The notes below the pieces were generated by a model. It did not search any database, was not told the origin of the DNA, and saw only the letters and a program-made list of their open reading frames with translations. A DNA stretch of 64,000 nucleotides, from positions 644,130 to 708,129 of the forward strand of contig CAVXHI010000008.1 in NCBI GenBank assembly GCA_963761655.1, in the 5' to 3' direction. This DNA is from RYN-122 sp963761655. Lineage in GTDB: Bacteria > Actinomycetota > Actinomycetes > Mycobacteriales > SCTD01. Below are positions 56,154 through 63,854 of the stretch, piece after piece (the stretch's first letter is position 1; the number at the start of each line of letters is the position of its first letter). The position numbers and the translations under genes were made by a program.

Positions 56154-57122
56154 ATGGACACGTTCGAGCTCGACCTGCCCCTCGAGTGCGGCACCCTGCT
56201 GCCCGCCCGGCTGCGGTACGCCACGCAGGGCGACCCGGACGCGCCCGCCGTGCTCCTGCCGTCGCACTACATGGCCGACGCGACCGGCTACGACTGGCTG
56301 GTCGGGCCCGGTCTCGCCGTCGACCCGGCCGAGCACTTCTGCATCGCCACGGAGCTGTTCGGCAACGGCCGCTCCTCCTCGCCGAGCAACCAGCCGCCGC
56401 CGCTGGACGGACCGCGCTTCCCCGCGATCACGGTGCGGGACGACGTCGCGGCGCAGCACCGGCTGCTGCAGGAGCTCGGCGTCGAGCGGCTGCACGCCGT
56501 GGTCGGGTTCTCGATGGGCGCGCAGCAGGCGTTCCAGTGGGCGGTGTCCCACCCCGACGTCGTCGGCCGGGTGGTCGCGACGGCGGGGACGGCCAAGACG
56601 TACGGGCACGGCCGGGTGCGCCTCGAGGGCCAGCTGGCCGCGCTCCGGGCCGACCCGGCGTTCGCCGACGGCGAGTACGACGCCCCTCCGCTGGTCGGCC
56701 TCCGGGCGTACGGCACGGTCTGGGCGGGCTGGCTCTACAGCCAGCAGTGGTGGCGCGAGGAGCTCTGGCGCACGACGGGGGCGACCAGCGTGCAGGAGGT
56801 GCTCGAGGGCATCGTCGGGCACTTCACCGGCCTCGACGCGAACGACCAGGTCTGCCAGGTCCGCACCTGGCAGGAGCACGACGTCGGCCGCGACGTCGGG
56901 CTGGAGACCGCCCTCGGGTCCGTCCGCTGCCCGGTGCTGTACCTGCCGGGGGAGACCGACCTCTACTTCCCGGTCGAGGACGCCCGGTACGAGGCGCAGT
57001 TCCTCCCCGACGTCGACCTCCGCCCGGTGCCGTCGCTGTGGGGTCACCCGGCCGGGGCCGGAGCCTCCCCGGAGGACGCGCGGTGGCTCAACGAGGTGGT
57101 CGGCGAGTTCCTGCGTCGCTGA
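56154..57122 (+). CDS. MetX-like alpha/beta hydrolase
   Basis: A 322-residue alpha/beta hydrolase of the homoserine O-acetyltransferase-like branch. LECGTLLPARLRYATQGDPD at the start, VLLPSHYMADATGYDWLVG, nucleophile Ser120 in VVGFSMGAQQAFQWAVSHPD, Asp in PGETDLYFPVEDA and His in WGHPAGAGAS. True MetX also has a lid and homoserine-binding Arg; they are not evident, so esterase or acyltransferase is the safer call. ATG 56154. The 3' end overlaps the P450 gene by 35 bases. Confidence 0.87.
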   Translation: MDTFELDLPLECGTLLPARLRYATQGDPDAPAVLLPSHYMADATGYDWLVGPGLAVDPAEHFCIATELFGNGRSSSPSNQPPPLDGPRFPAITVRDDVAAQHRLLQELGVERLHAVVGFSMGAQQAFQWAVSHPDVVGRVVATAGTAKTYGHGRVRLEGQLAALRADPAFADGEYDAPPLVGLRAYGTVWAGWLYSQQWWREELWRTTGATSVQEVLEGIVGHFTGLDANDQVCQVRTWQEHDVGRDVGLETALGSVRCPVLYLPGETDLYFPVEDARYEAQFLPDVDLRPVPSLWGHPAGAGASPEDARWLNEVVGEFLRR

Positions 57123-58311
57123 TCACCAGGGTCGCGGGACCGCGGAGCACCCGGTTCTCCCGGTAGGTCAGCTCCTCCAGGCGCGGGTCGACCAGGCGCC
57201 GGGCGAGGTCGGCCAGGACGACCCGGGCCTCGAGCCGGGCGAGGGGTGCGCCCAGGCAGTAGTGCGGCCCGGCGCTGAGCGACAGGTGCGGCGCGGTCCG
57301 GGCGGGGTCGAGCGTCAGCGGGTCGGGGTACTGCGCGGCGTCCCGACCGGCGGCGGCCAGGAGCAGCACGACCGAGGCGCCCTCCCGCACCGACCCGCCG
57401 GGCACCTCGACGTCGCGGGAGGCGTGCCGGACGGTCATCTGCACGGGCGGGTCGAGCCGCAGCACCTCCTCGACGAACCCGGCCGCGACGCCCGGGTCCG
57501 CCGCGACCCGCTCCCGCAGCCCGGCGTCGCGCAGCAGGGCCAGGGCGCCGTTGCTGATGAGGCTGACCGTCGTCTCGTGGCCGGCGATGAGCAGCAGCAT
57601 GGCGGTGCTGACGAGCTCGTCGGACGTGAGCCGGTCGCCGGCGTCCTCGGCCGCGACGAGCGCACTGAGCAGGTCGTCCTGCGGGTCGCGGCGGCGCTGC
57701 TCGGCGAGGTCGGCGAAGTACTCCCGGAACTGGTCCGCCGCGGCGCGACGAGCCCTGAGCGCGGCCGGCTCGCCGGTGCCGAGGGTGTCGTCGAGGCCGC
57801 TCGCCAGCACCGCCGACCAGCCGGCGAACCGCACGTGGTCCTCCGCCGGGACGCCCAGCATGTGGCTGATGACCGCCACCGGCAGGGGGTACGCGACGTC
57901 GCCCACCAGCTCGAGGCGGCCCCGGGCCGCGGCAGCGTCGAGCAGCTCGGTCGAGAGCCGCTGCACCAGGCCCTGCAGCCCCTCGACCGTCCGCGGCGTG
58001 AACGCCTTGCTGACCAGACGCCGCAGCCGGGTGTGGTCGGGGGCGTCCATGAACAGGAACGACCGGGCCCGGGCGAACCAGGCGCGGTCGGTCTCGGACA
58101 GCGTGGGCTCGTACTCCTTCCACCGGGTCGAGGTCCGGCGGTCGCTGCTGAACGCGGGGTCGCGCAGGACGGCGTCGCAGTGGGCGTAGGAGCTCAGCAG
58201 GGCGAAGGCGCCGTCGGGGGCGACGACGGGTCCGCCGTCGAGCAGGCTCTGCCACAGCGGGTACGGGTCGACGACGTCGACCGCCGCCAGCAGCTCCGTC
58301 ACGTCGGTCAC
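57088..58311 (-). CDS. Cytochrome P450
   Basis: A 407-residue soluble actinobacterial P450. Heme ligand Cys352 in LSAGPHYCLGAPLARLEARV, I-helix oxygen motif AGHETTV, K-helix EEVLR, and an intact SFLFMDAPDHTRLRRLVSKA. GTG 58311 overlaps the monooxygenase stop as GTGA. It needs a ferredoxin and reductase not present in the window. The pairing with a flavin monooxygenase suggests successive oxidations of one substrate (terpenoid, steroid or ketone); that is inference. Confidence 0.93.
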   Translation of the reverse strand: MTDVTELLAAVDVVDPYPLWQSLLDGGPVVAPDGAFALLSSYAHCDAVLRDPAFSSDRRTSTRWKEYEPTLSETDRAWFARARSFLFMDAPDHTRLRRLVSKAFTPRTVEGLQGLVQRLSTELLDAAAARGRLELVGDVAYPLPVAVISHMLGVPAEDHVRFAGWSAVLASGLDDTLGTGEPAALRARRAAADQFREYFADLAEQRRRDPQDDLLSALVAAEDAGDRLTSDELVSTAMLLLIAGHETTVSLISNGALALLRDAGLRERVAADPGVAAGFVEEVLRLDPPVQMTVRHASRDVEVPGGSVREGASVVLLLAAAGRDAAQYPDPLTLDPARTAPHLSLSAGPHYCLGAPLARLEARVVLADLARRLVDPRLEELTYRENRVLRGPATLVISDAGTRRPPR

Positions 58312-60104
58312 GTCAGCTCCAGCCCCGCGAAGGTGCCGCTGTCGCGCCAGTCGGCCAGGTGCGCGAAGTAGGCCTGCGGGCCGGCCGGGTAGCCGACCTG
58401 CAGGCGGGCCCGCATGCCGCCGTCCTGGCCCTCGTTGTTGTAGTAGCCGGGGGTGCAGTCGGGGGAGCTGATGAGCATGCCGGGGTGTGTCAGCAGCAGG
58501 TCGACCCACTCCTGCTCGGCCTCGGCGGTCACCTCGACCCTCGTCGCCCCGCGCTGCAGCGCCGCCCCGATGACGGCCGTGACGGCCCGCGCCGACTCCG
58601 TGAGGTTGTGCGGGATGTTGGAGATGAGGTTCGCCCCCTGGGTCGGCTGCACGAAGAAGGCGTTCGGGAAGCCGTGGACGTGCGTCCCGTGCAGGCTGCG
58701 CATCCCGTCGGCCCACCGCTCGGAGAGCCGCACGCCGCCCCGCCCGACGACGTCGAACCCGGCCCGCCGCACCCAGTCCGTGCCGACCTCGAAGCCGGAC
58801 GCGAACACGACGGCGTCGACCTCGTAGAGCCGCCCGTCGACGACGACGCCGTCCTCGGTGATCCGCTCCACGCCCTTGCCGTCGGTGTGGACGAGGTGCG
58901 TGCCGGGGCGGTTGTAGGCGTCGAGGTAGTCGTCGTGGAAGCACGGCCGCTTGCACAGCTGCCGGTACCAGGCCTTGAGCCCCTCGGCGGTCGCGGGGTC
59001 CTGCACCACGGCGTCGACCCGGGCGCGCACCTCCTCCATCTTCTCGAGGTCGGAGTCCTCGTAGGCGGCGCGCATCCCGTCGAGGGTCATCTGCTCGGGC
59101 GGCAGCGCCAGGATGCGGGCCCGGATGCGCCGAGCGAGGTCGGTCCAGCCGTCCTGCACGAGGTCCTCGTCGGCGGAGCCGCCCGCCTGGTTGGCCGTGA
59201 AGTTCTCCAGCCACCGCTGCTGCCACCCCGGCGTCGCCACCTCGGCGAACCACTCCGGGTCCAGCGGACCGTTGTCGCGGACGTCGACCGACGACGGCGT
59301 CCGCTGGAACACGTACAGCTCTGCGCAGGCGGCTGCCAGGTGCGGGACGCACTGCACGGCGGTCGCGCCGGTGCCGATCACGGCCACCCGCTGGTCGGCC
59401 AGCCGCTCGAGGTCGTGGCCCGTGTAGTCGTGGTCCCAGCGGCTGGTGTGGAAGGCCCGCCCGCGGAAGTCCTCGATCCCGGGGATGCCCGGGAGCTTCG
59501 GGACGTGCAGGGGGCCGGTGCCGAGGGTCACGAACTGCGCGGTGAAGGCGTCCCCGCGGTCGGTCCGCACCGTCCAGTGCCCGGCGTCGTCGTCCCACGC
59601 GAGGCCGGTGACCTCGGTGTGCAGGAGGGCGTCGTCGAGCAGGCCGTACTGCTCCGCGATCCGGCCGCAGTGCTCGAGGATCTCCGGACCGTGGGCGTAC
59701 TTCTCGGTGGGCATGTGCCCGGTCTCCTCCAGCAGCGGGAGGTAGACCATCGACGCGGTGTCGCACTGGGCGCCCGGGTAGCGGTTCCAGTACCAGGTCC
59801 CGCCGACGCCGCCGCCCTTCTCCACGAGCCGGACGCCCTCGACGCCGGCCTCGCGCAGCCGGGCCGCCGTGACGAGCCCGGCGAACCCGCCCCCGACGAC
59901 GGCGACGGTGACCGAGTCGGTCACGGGCTCGCGCTCGGTGCGGGGCGTGTGCGGGTCCTGCAGGAGGTGGGCCGCGGGGCGGACGTACTGCTCGTTGCCG
60001 TCGGCCCGCAGCCGCTTGTCCCGCTCCTCGAGGTACTTGCGCCGGACCGCCTCCCGGTCGATCGGGCTCCCGTCGGGGCGCACGGGTCCGGCGGTCACGG
60101 TCAC
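58308..60104 (-). CDS. Flavin-containing (Baeyer-Villiger-type) monooxygenase
   Basis: A 598-residue FAD/NADPH monooxygenase. VTVAVVGGGFAGLVTAARLR is the FAD site (about 65-84), FRGRAFHTSRWDHDYTGHDL carries the BVMO fingerprint FxGxxxHxxxWD, and RVAVIGTGATAVQCVPHL the NADPH site. The long N-terminal extension with REAVRRKYLEERDKRLRADG is typical of the cyclododecanone/ketosteroid branch. GTG 60104. The operon mate is the P450, overlapping by 4 bases. Confidence 0.92.
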   Translation of the reverse strand: MTVTAGPVRPDGSPIDREAVRRKYLEERDKRLRADGNEQYVRPAAHLLQDPHTPRTEREPVTDSVTVAVVGGGFAGLVTAARLREAGVEGVRLVEKGGGVGGTWYWNRYPGAQCDTASMVYLPLLEETGHMPTEKYAHGPEILEHCGRIAEQYGLLDDALLHTEVTGLAWDDDAGHWTVRTDRGDAFTAQFVTLGTGPLHVPKLPGIPGIEDFRGRAFHTSRWDHDYTGHDLERLADQRVAVIGTGATAVQCVPHLAAACAELYVFQRTPSSVDVRDNGPLDPEWFAEVATPGWQQRWLENFTANQAGGSADEDLVQDGWTDLARRIRARILALPPEQMTLDGMRAAYEDSDLEKMEEVRARVDAVVQDPATAEGLKAWYRQLCKRPCFHDDYLDAYNRPGTHLVHTDGKGVERITEDGVVVDGRLYEVDAVVFASGFEVGTDWVRRAGFDVVGRGGVRLSERWADGMRSLHGTHVHGFPNAFFVQPTQGANLISNIPHNLTESARAVTAVIGAALQRGATRVEVTAEAEQEWVDLLLTHPGMLISSPDCTPGYYNNEGQDGGMRARLQVGYPAGPQAYFAHLADWRDSGTFAGLELT

Positions 60105-60159
60105 GGGTCCTCCACGGGTGCTTGCACGGCACGTGCATCTTCCCGGAGGGTGGTGCCCG

Positions 60160-60468
60160 TCACAAGGGACGTCCGTGCCCCCGTGCTCCCCGGTCGCAGA
60201 GGCGCCGGCGGACGACGACGTACGCCGCCAGCCCTGCCGCGAACAGGGTCCACCAGACGGCTTCGCCCACCCGCAGCGGCCACTGCGGGTCGGCCAGCAG
60301 GACCAGCCCGATGAGCGCCAGGCAGACCGCGGCCTCGTGGCGGACGCGGGCGCCCAGCGCGAGCGCCGAGGGTGCCGAGCAGCAGGAAGCCGGCGAGGTC
60401 GCCCACGACGCCGCGGGAGAGGTAGGGCAGACCGGAGGACAGGTAGGCGGCGCTCGAGACCACGGCGG
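60160..60468 (-). pseudogene. 3' part of a duplicated small membrane-protein gene
   Basis: Encodes most of a three-helix membrane protein (VVSSAAYLSSGLPYLSRGVV; HEAAVCLALIGLVLLADPQW; VWWTLFAAGLAAYVVVRRRL) and ends at a normal TGA (60160-60162). It lacks the first 20 codons seen in the other copy and has one extra base near 60371 that breaks the frame between GTLGA and LALGARVRHEA. Together with 60924-61249 it looks like one gene split by an internal duplication. Confidence 0.65.
60197..60468. repeat. Direct repeat, copy B
   Basis: About 270 bases nearly identical (about 92% over the best 225) to 60924-61185 in the same orientation. Copies are 717-718 bases apart at the right-hand side; the left 45 bases are aligned only with several small gaps. 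Confidence 0.8.
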
Positions 60469-60498
60469 GTGGGGGGTGTGTGGGGGTGGAGCGGGCAG

Positions 60499-60605
60499 GG
60501 TTGGCGCCGAAGGAGCCGTCGGTCCGGCTGTCGACGAGGCGGGCGCCCTGCTCGACGAGCTCGATCAGCTCGAGCTCGCCGACGGTGCGGACGCCGGGGG
60601 CGGCC
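60499..60605 (-). pseudogene. Relic of a rhodanese-like gene
   Basis: The minus strand encodes VRTVGELELIELVEQGARLV then DSRTDGSFGAN, the entry strand and turn of a rhodanese domain (…LVDSR) with no continuation; the sequence then runs directly into the duplicated membrane-protein segment. The whole stretch 60469-60923 (455 bases) holds no complete gene. A paralogue of this rhodanese type ends at 63855 in this window. Confidence 0.5.
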
Positions 60606-60923
60606 TCGAGGGGCTGAGCTCGCCCCAGGTCGTGTCGAGGCAACGACGTCGGGCTCGCCGGGGAGCTCCCAGGCGACGCTCCGGGGCTCCTGCTGTCGGG
60701 CGCGCTCGGCGCGCGAGCCGGGTCACGGGTCCGCCGGTGCTCGGGAACGCCGCACCGCGCAGCGGGCCGTGGACAGCGGTCCGAGCAGGCAGACGTCGGC
60801 GGCGCCGGCCGCAGCGGGACACGCCGGCGGCGGAGGGCGCGGCGCGTCGCGTCGAGCGGCGGTGATGAGGGAGTGGGCGAGGGAGTGGTCTGGTGCGATA
60901 GGTCGATCGGTGTCAGGGGGTGG

Positions 60924-61185
60924 CAGAGGGCGGGCGGACGACGAGTAGCCGGCCTGCGCGACAGGGTCCACCAGACGGGTTCGCGCACCTGCAGCGGCCA
61001 CTGCGGGTCGGCCAGCAGGACCAGCCCGATGAGCGCCAGGCAGACGGCGGCCTCGTGGCGCACGCGCGCCCCCACCGCGAGCCCGACGGCTCCGAGCAGC
61101 AGGAACCCGGCGAGGTCGCCGACGACGCCGCGCGAGAGGTAGGGCAGACCGGAGGACAGGTAGGCGGCGCTCGAGACCACGGCGG
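60924..61185. repeat. Direct repeat, copy A
   Basis: Partner of 60197-60468, same orientation. It begins inside the gene that overlaps the CrtI-like stop. The C-terminal coding part has several small deletions relative to copy B. Confidence 0.8.
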
Positions 61186-61249
61186 CGACCGCCGTCGTGG
61201 CGTGCTCCGGCCCGGAGAGCGCGAACCGGCGCGTGGTTCCCGACGTCAC
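60924..61249 (-). pseudogene. 5' part of the duplicated small membrane-protein gene
   Basis: GTG 61249 overlaps the CrtI-like stop as GTGA, the normal operon join. It reads SGTTRRFALSGPEHATTAVA, then the three-helix segment (SRGVVGDLAGFLLLGAVGLA; ALIGLVLLADPQWPLQVREP) and loses frame after VWWTL where copy B has FAAGLAAYVVV. The frame then stays open, without homology, through the intervening DNA into copy B. Function unknown: probably a small membrane partner of the oxidoreductase. Confidence 0.65.
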
Positions 61250-62799
61250 GGGTGGGCCTTGAGCAGCTGGAGGGCGGCCGCCTTGCCGCTGCTTCCGGCG
61301 ATGCCGCCCACCGGGGCGGTCGAGGCACCGCAGGTGAACAGCCCGGAGACACCCGGCACCGTGTGGCCGGACAGGCGGCGGGTCGGCCGCATGAACGCGA
61401 GCTGGTCCAGGCTGATGTCGAGCTGCATCGGGTGCGCACCCGGCCAGCGCAGCTCCTGCGCCATGAACGTCGGGGTGCGGACGTGCCGGGCGGTGATGCT
61501 GGCGGTGAAGCCGGGAGCGTGCGCCTCCACCGAGGCGATCATCGCGTCGGCGAAGGCCTCCTGCTGGTCCTCCCACCCGCCCTCGACGTCGAAGGGCGCC
61601 GACGGGCAGGCGAGGTAGACCGTGTGCTTCCCGGCCGGGGCCAGGCTGTCGTCGTAGACCGACGGCGTGAAGCAGTAGGTGGGGACGGGGTCGGGCAGGC
61701 GGCGTCCCTCCGCGGACAGGAACCCGCGGCGCAGCTCGTCGAGGGTGTCCACGTGCGACTGCAGGCCGTTCCAGTCGCCCTCGCGCGCCCCCGGGTAGGG
61801 CGGCAGCCGGTCGGTGGCCAGGTGCACGAGCATCTGCACGGCGTTGCCCCGGTGGGCCGCCCTCAGCTCCGCGCCGTCCCGCCCGGACAGCGGCGGGTCG
61901 AGCAGCCCGAGCAGCGCGGTCTGCACGTCGACGGCGGTGACCACGGCGGAGGCGTCGAGGCGCTCGCCGCCCTCGAGGACCACCCCGCGGGCGGTCCCGC
62001 CGCGCGCGTCGATGCGCTCGACGACGGCCCCGGTGCGGACCTCCCCGCCCCAGCCCTCCAAGCGCCTGGTCAGCGCCGTGGTGAGGGACTGCGACCCGCC
62101 GCGCGGGTGCCACTGACCGAACAGGTGGTACGCGGCCTGCCAGAAGACGTAGAAGGAGCCGCCGGCGGCGTGCGGCCCGGCCGAGGAGTGGCTGGCGAAG
62201 GAGGCGACCGGGGCGCGGGTGAGGTCGCTGGGCAGGGCGGTCTCGAGCAGCGAGCCGTAGGGGGCGACGAGGTCGTGCACCAGCCCCATCGGGCCGCCCG
62301 CCCGCTTCACCCCCTGCAGCAGCGGCCCGAGCTTGTTCGCGGCCGCCTTGAGCACGCCGCCGGGCGTGGAGCCGCTCTCCAGGCCGGTGACCGCCGTCTT
62401 GACCAGCGGGATCGCGCGGTGCATGAAGGCGCGGTAGGCGTCGGCGTCGGCGCGGCTGTGCTCGGCGATGGCCTCGACGGTCTGGTCCAGGTCGCGGTGG
62501 AAGCGCACCACCCGGCCGTCGCGGAAGAAGCCCGCCGCGAAGGGGTCCATCGGCAGGTACTCGAGGCCGGCTCCGGCGAGGTCGAGCTCGGCCGGGATCC
62601 GCGTCATGTTGATGATGTTGTGGGCGGCGGCGTGCGTGTTGAACAGGTGCCCGGGGATCGTCTCGTCGGTCCGCGAGCCGCCGCCGGGCTTGTCGGAAGC
62701 CTCCAGCACCAGGACGCGCCGCCCGGCCCTGGCCAGGTAGCAGGCGGCGACCAGGCCGTTGTGCCCGCCCCCGACGACGACGACGGGTGACGCGGGCAC
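61246..62799 (-). CDS. CrtI-like FAD-dependent oxidoreductase
   Basis: A 517-residue phytoene-desaturase-like flavoprotein. The N-terminal FAD site VVVVGGGHNGLVAACYLARA and AGRRVLVLEASDKPGGGSRT is canonical; C-terminal GVSGLFTCGASTAPVGGIAG with GSSGKAAALQLL completes the FAD fold. RGGSQSLTTALTRRLEGWGG is the family middle motif. It belongs to the broad 'NAD(P)/FAD-dependent oxidoreductase' branch rather than to true carotenoid desaturases; no other carotenoid gene is nearby. GTG 62799 with GGAGGA. The next gene overlaps by four bases. Confidence 0.85.
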   Translation of the reverse strand: MPASPVVVVGGGHNGLVAACYLARAGRRVLVLEASDKPGGGSRTDETIPGHLFNTHAAAHNIINMTRIPAELDLAGAGLEYLPMDPFAAGFFRDGRVVRFHRDLDQTVEAIAEHSRADADAYRAFMHRAIPLVKTAVTGLESGSTPGGVLKAAANKLGPLLQGVKRAGGPMGLVHDLVAPYGSLLETALPSDLTRAPVASFASHSSAGPHAAGGSFYVFWQAAYHLFGQWHPRGGSQSLTTALTRRLEGWGGEVRTGAVVERIDARGGTARGVVLEGGERLDASAVVTAVDVQTALLGLLDPPLSGRDGAELRAAHRGNAVQMLVHLATDRLPPYPGAREGDWNGLQSHVDTLDELRRGFLSAEGRRLPDPVPTYCFTPSVYDDSLAPAGKHTVYLACPSAPFDVEGGWEDQQEAFADAMIASVEAHAPGFTASITARHVRTPTFMAQELRWPGAHPMQLDISLDQLAFMRPTRRLSGHTVPGVSGLFTCGASTAPVGGIAGSSGKAAALQLLKAHP

Positions 62800-62879
62800 G
62801 GTTCCTCCAGGGGGGACACGCGGGAGGTGTCCGTGGGTGCGCCTACCCCGGTGGGGTCAGAGCACCCGCACGCCGCCGG

Positions 62880-63065
62880 CTACCAGCCGCGCTCGCGCCA
62901 CTCCGGCAGGCTCGGCCGCTCGGCACCGAGGGTCGTGTCGGTCCCGTGGCCCGGGTAGACCCAGGTCTCGTCGGGGAGCGGGCCGAACACCTTGCGCTCG
63001 AGGTCGTCCATGAGCGAGGTGAAGCGGGCGGCGTCCTTCTCCGTGTTGCCTGGGCCCCCAGGGAA
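62880..63065 (-). pseudogene. C-terminal remnant of an MBL-fold hydrolase
   Basis: Only the last 61 residues of a glyoxalase-II/persulfide-dioxygenase-like metallo-beta-lactamase protein remain: FPGGPGNTEKDAARFTSLMD, then LERKVFGPLPDETWVYPGHG, TDTTLGAERPSLPEWRERGW and a stop. The metal-binding HXHXDH part is absent; upstream DNA to the CsoR-family stop has no homology. The join lies at a GTGTTGCC/GGCAACAC inverted repeat. A deletion or rearrangement is likely. Confidence 0.75.
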
Positions 63066-63147
63066 CGACCTGAATCCGACCCCGGCAACACTCCTCGTGC
63101 GCCGCTTCCTGGGAGAGGCGACGACGGGTGCAGGCAGGTCCGGTGGG

Positions 63148-63414
63148 TCAAGCCAGCGACAGGAACAGCTTCTCCAGCTTGGCGGTGTCGACCTCGGCGC
63201 GCTCGGCGTTGTCGGGGTCCAGGCACTGGCGCAGACCGCTGGCCACGATGGAGAACCCCGCCTTGTCCAGTGCCCGCGACACGGCCGCGAGCTGCGTGAC
63301 GACGTCCTCGCAGTCGCGGCCGGCCTCGAGCATCCGGATGACCCCGGCGATCTGGCCCTCGGCGCGTCGCAGCCGGTTCACTGCGGTCTTCACGGCGTCG
63401 GGCTCGAGCTGCAT
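63148..63414 (-). CDS. CsoR/CstR-family repressor, persulfide-sensor type
   Basis: An 88-residue helical repressor of the CsoR family (DUF156). The two conserved cysteines are Cys35 (AGRDCEDVVTQLAAVSRALD) and Cys64 (SGLRQCL). The metal-binding histidine that CsoR keeps four residues before the second cysteine is Gly60 here. This Cys-x-Cys pattern without His is that of CstR, which senses persulfide/sulfane sulfur by forming di- or tetrasulfide links. GGAGG precedes ATG 63414. It follows a rhodanese in the same direction, as in cst operons. Confidence 0.88.
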   Translation of the reverse strand: MQLEPDAVKTAVNRLRRAEGQIAGVIRMLEAGRDCEDVVTQLAAVSRALDKAGFSIVASGLRQCLDPDNAERAEVDTAKLEKLFLSLA

Positions 63415-63479
63415 CGTGTCCTCCGGTCGGGCGTGCGGGTCTGCGGGTCAACGCGGAGGACCAGGTCCTGCTTCCCGGC

Positions 63480-63800
63480 TCAGCCGGGGTCGGTGCCCGC
63501 CGCGACGGGTGCGCCCGACTCGATCCAGGCACTGGTGCCACCGGCCACCGACCGGACGTCGAAGCCGTCGGCCGCGAGGAGGTCGGCGGCCTCCATGCTC
63601 CGGCCACCCTTCTGGCAGACCAGGTAGACGGTCTGGTCGCGGGGGAGCTCGTCCTTGCGGCCGGGCAGCTCGCCCAGCGGCAGCGACTGCGCGCCGGGGA
63701 CGTGGCCTCCGGCGTACTCGTCGGGGTCGCGCACGTCGACCACCAGTGCGCCCTCGTCCTTGGCCTTCGTGAGCTGCTCGAGCGTGACCTCGTCGGCCAT
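63480..63800 (-). CDS. Single-domain rhodanese sulfurtransferase
   Basis: A 106-residue rhodanese. VVDVRDPDEYAGGHVPGAQS is the family entry motif and Cys62 in YLVCQKGGRSMEAADLLA heads the active-site loop that binds a persulfide. Alone it can move sulfane sulfur from persulfides or thiosulfate to thiols. ATG 63800 with GAGGA upstream; 36 bases before it lies the palindromic operator. CstR follows 65 bases downstream. Confidence 0.9.
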   Translation of the reverse strand: MADEVTLEQLTKAKDEGALVVDVRDPDEYAGGHVPGAQSLPLGELPGRKDELPRDQTVYLVCQKGGRSMEAADLLAADGFDVRSVAGGTSAWIESGAPVAAGTDPG

Positions 63801-63835
63801 GTCGTTCCTCCTCGTGTCGTCGTCGATCCTGCTGA

Positions 63836-63849
63836 TACCCCTGGGGGTA
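63836..63849. promoter_or_regulatory. CsoR/CstR-type operator
   Basis: TACCCC-T-GGGGGTA, a near-perfect palindrome whose G/C tracts flanked by TA match operators of CsoR/CstR repressors. It lies between the end of the upstream rhodanese (63855) and the start of the downstream one (63800), so it would control the downstream rhodanese and the repressor itself. Confidence 0.75.
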
Positions 63850-63854
63850 GTGGT

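Noticed and set aside
53530..58371. A 1613-residue plus-strand frame across several genes
   Set aside because: Crosses genes on both strands with unlike composition; a GC-driven open frame.
60101..61249. One 382-residue protein with two membrane repeats
   Set aside because: The frame is open, but the linker is low-complexity, contains an out-of-place rhodanese fragment, and both repeat copies lose the conserved frame; a rearranged gene explains it better.
61246..62799. Carotenoid biosynthesis locus
   Set aside because: The CrtI-like enzyme lies in a general FAD-oxidoreductase branch and no phytoene synthase or cyclase is nearby.
63419..63461. GTCCTCCG/CGGAGGAC inverted repeat as a second repressor operator
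   Set aside because: Its left arm is simply the ribosome site of the csoR-family gene and it lacks the TA-flanked G/C tracts of the operator at 63836.
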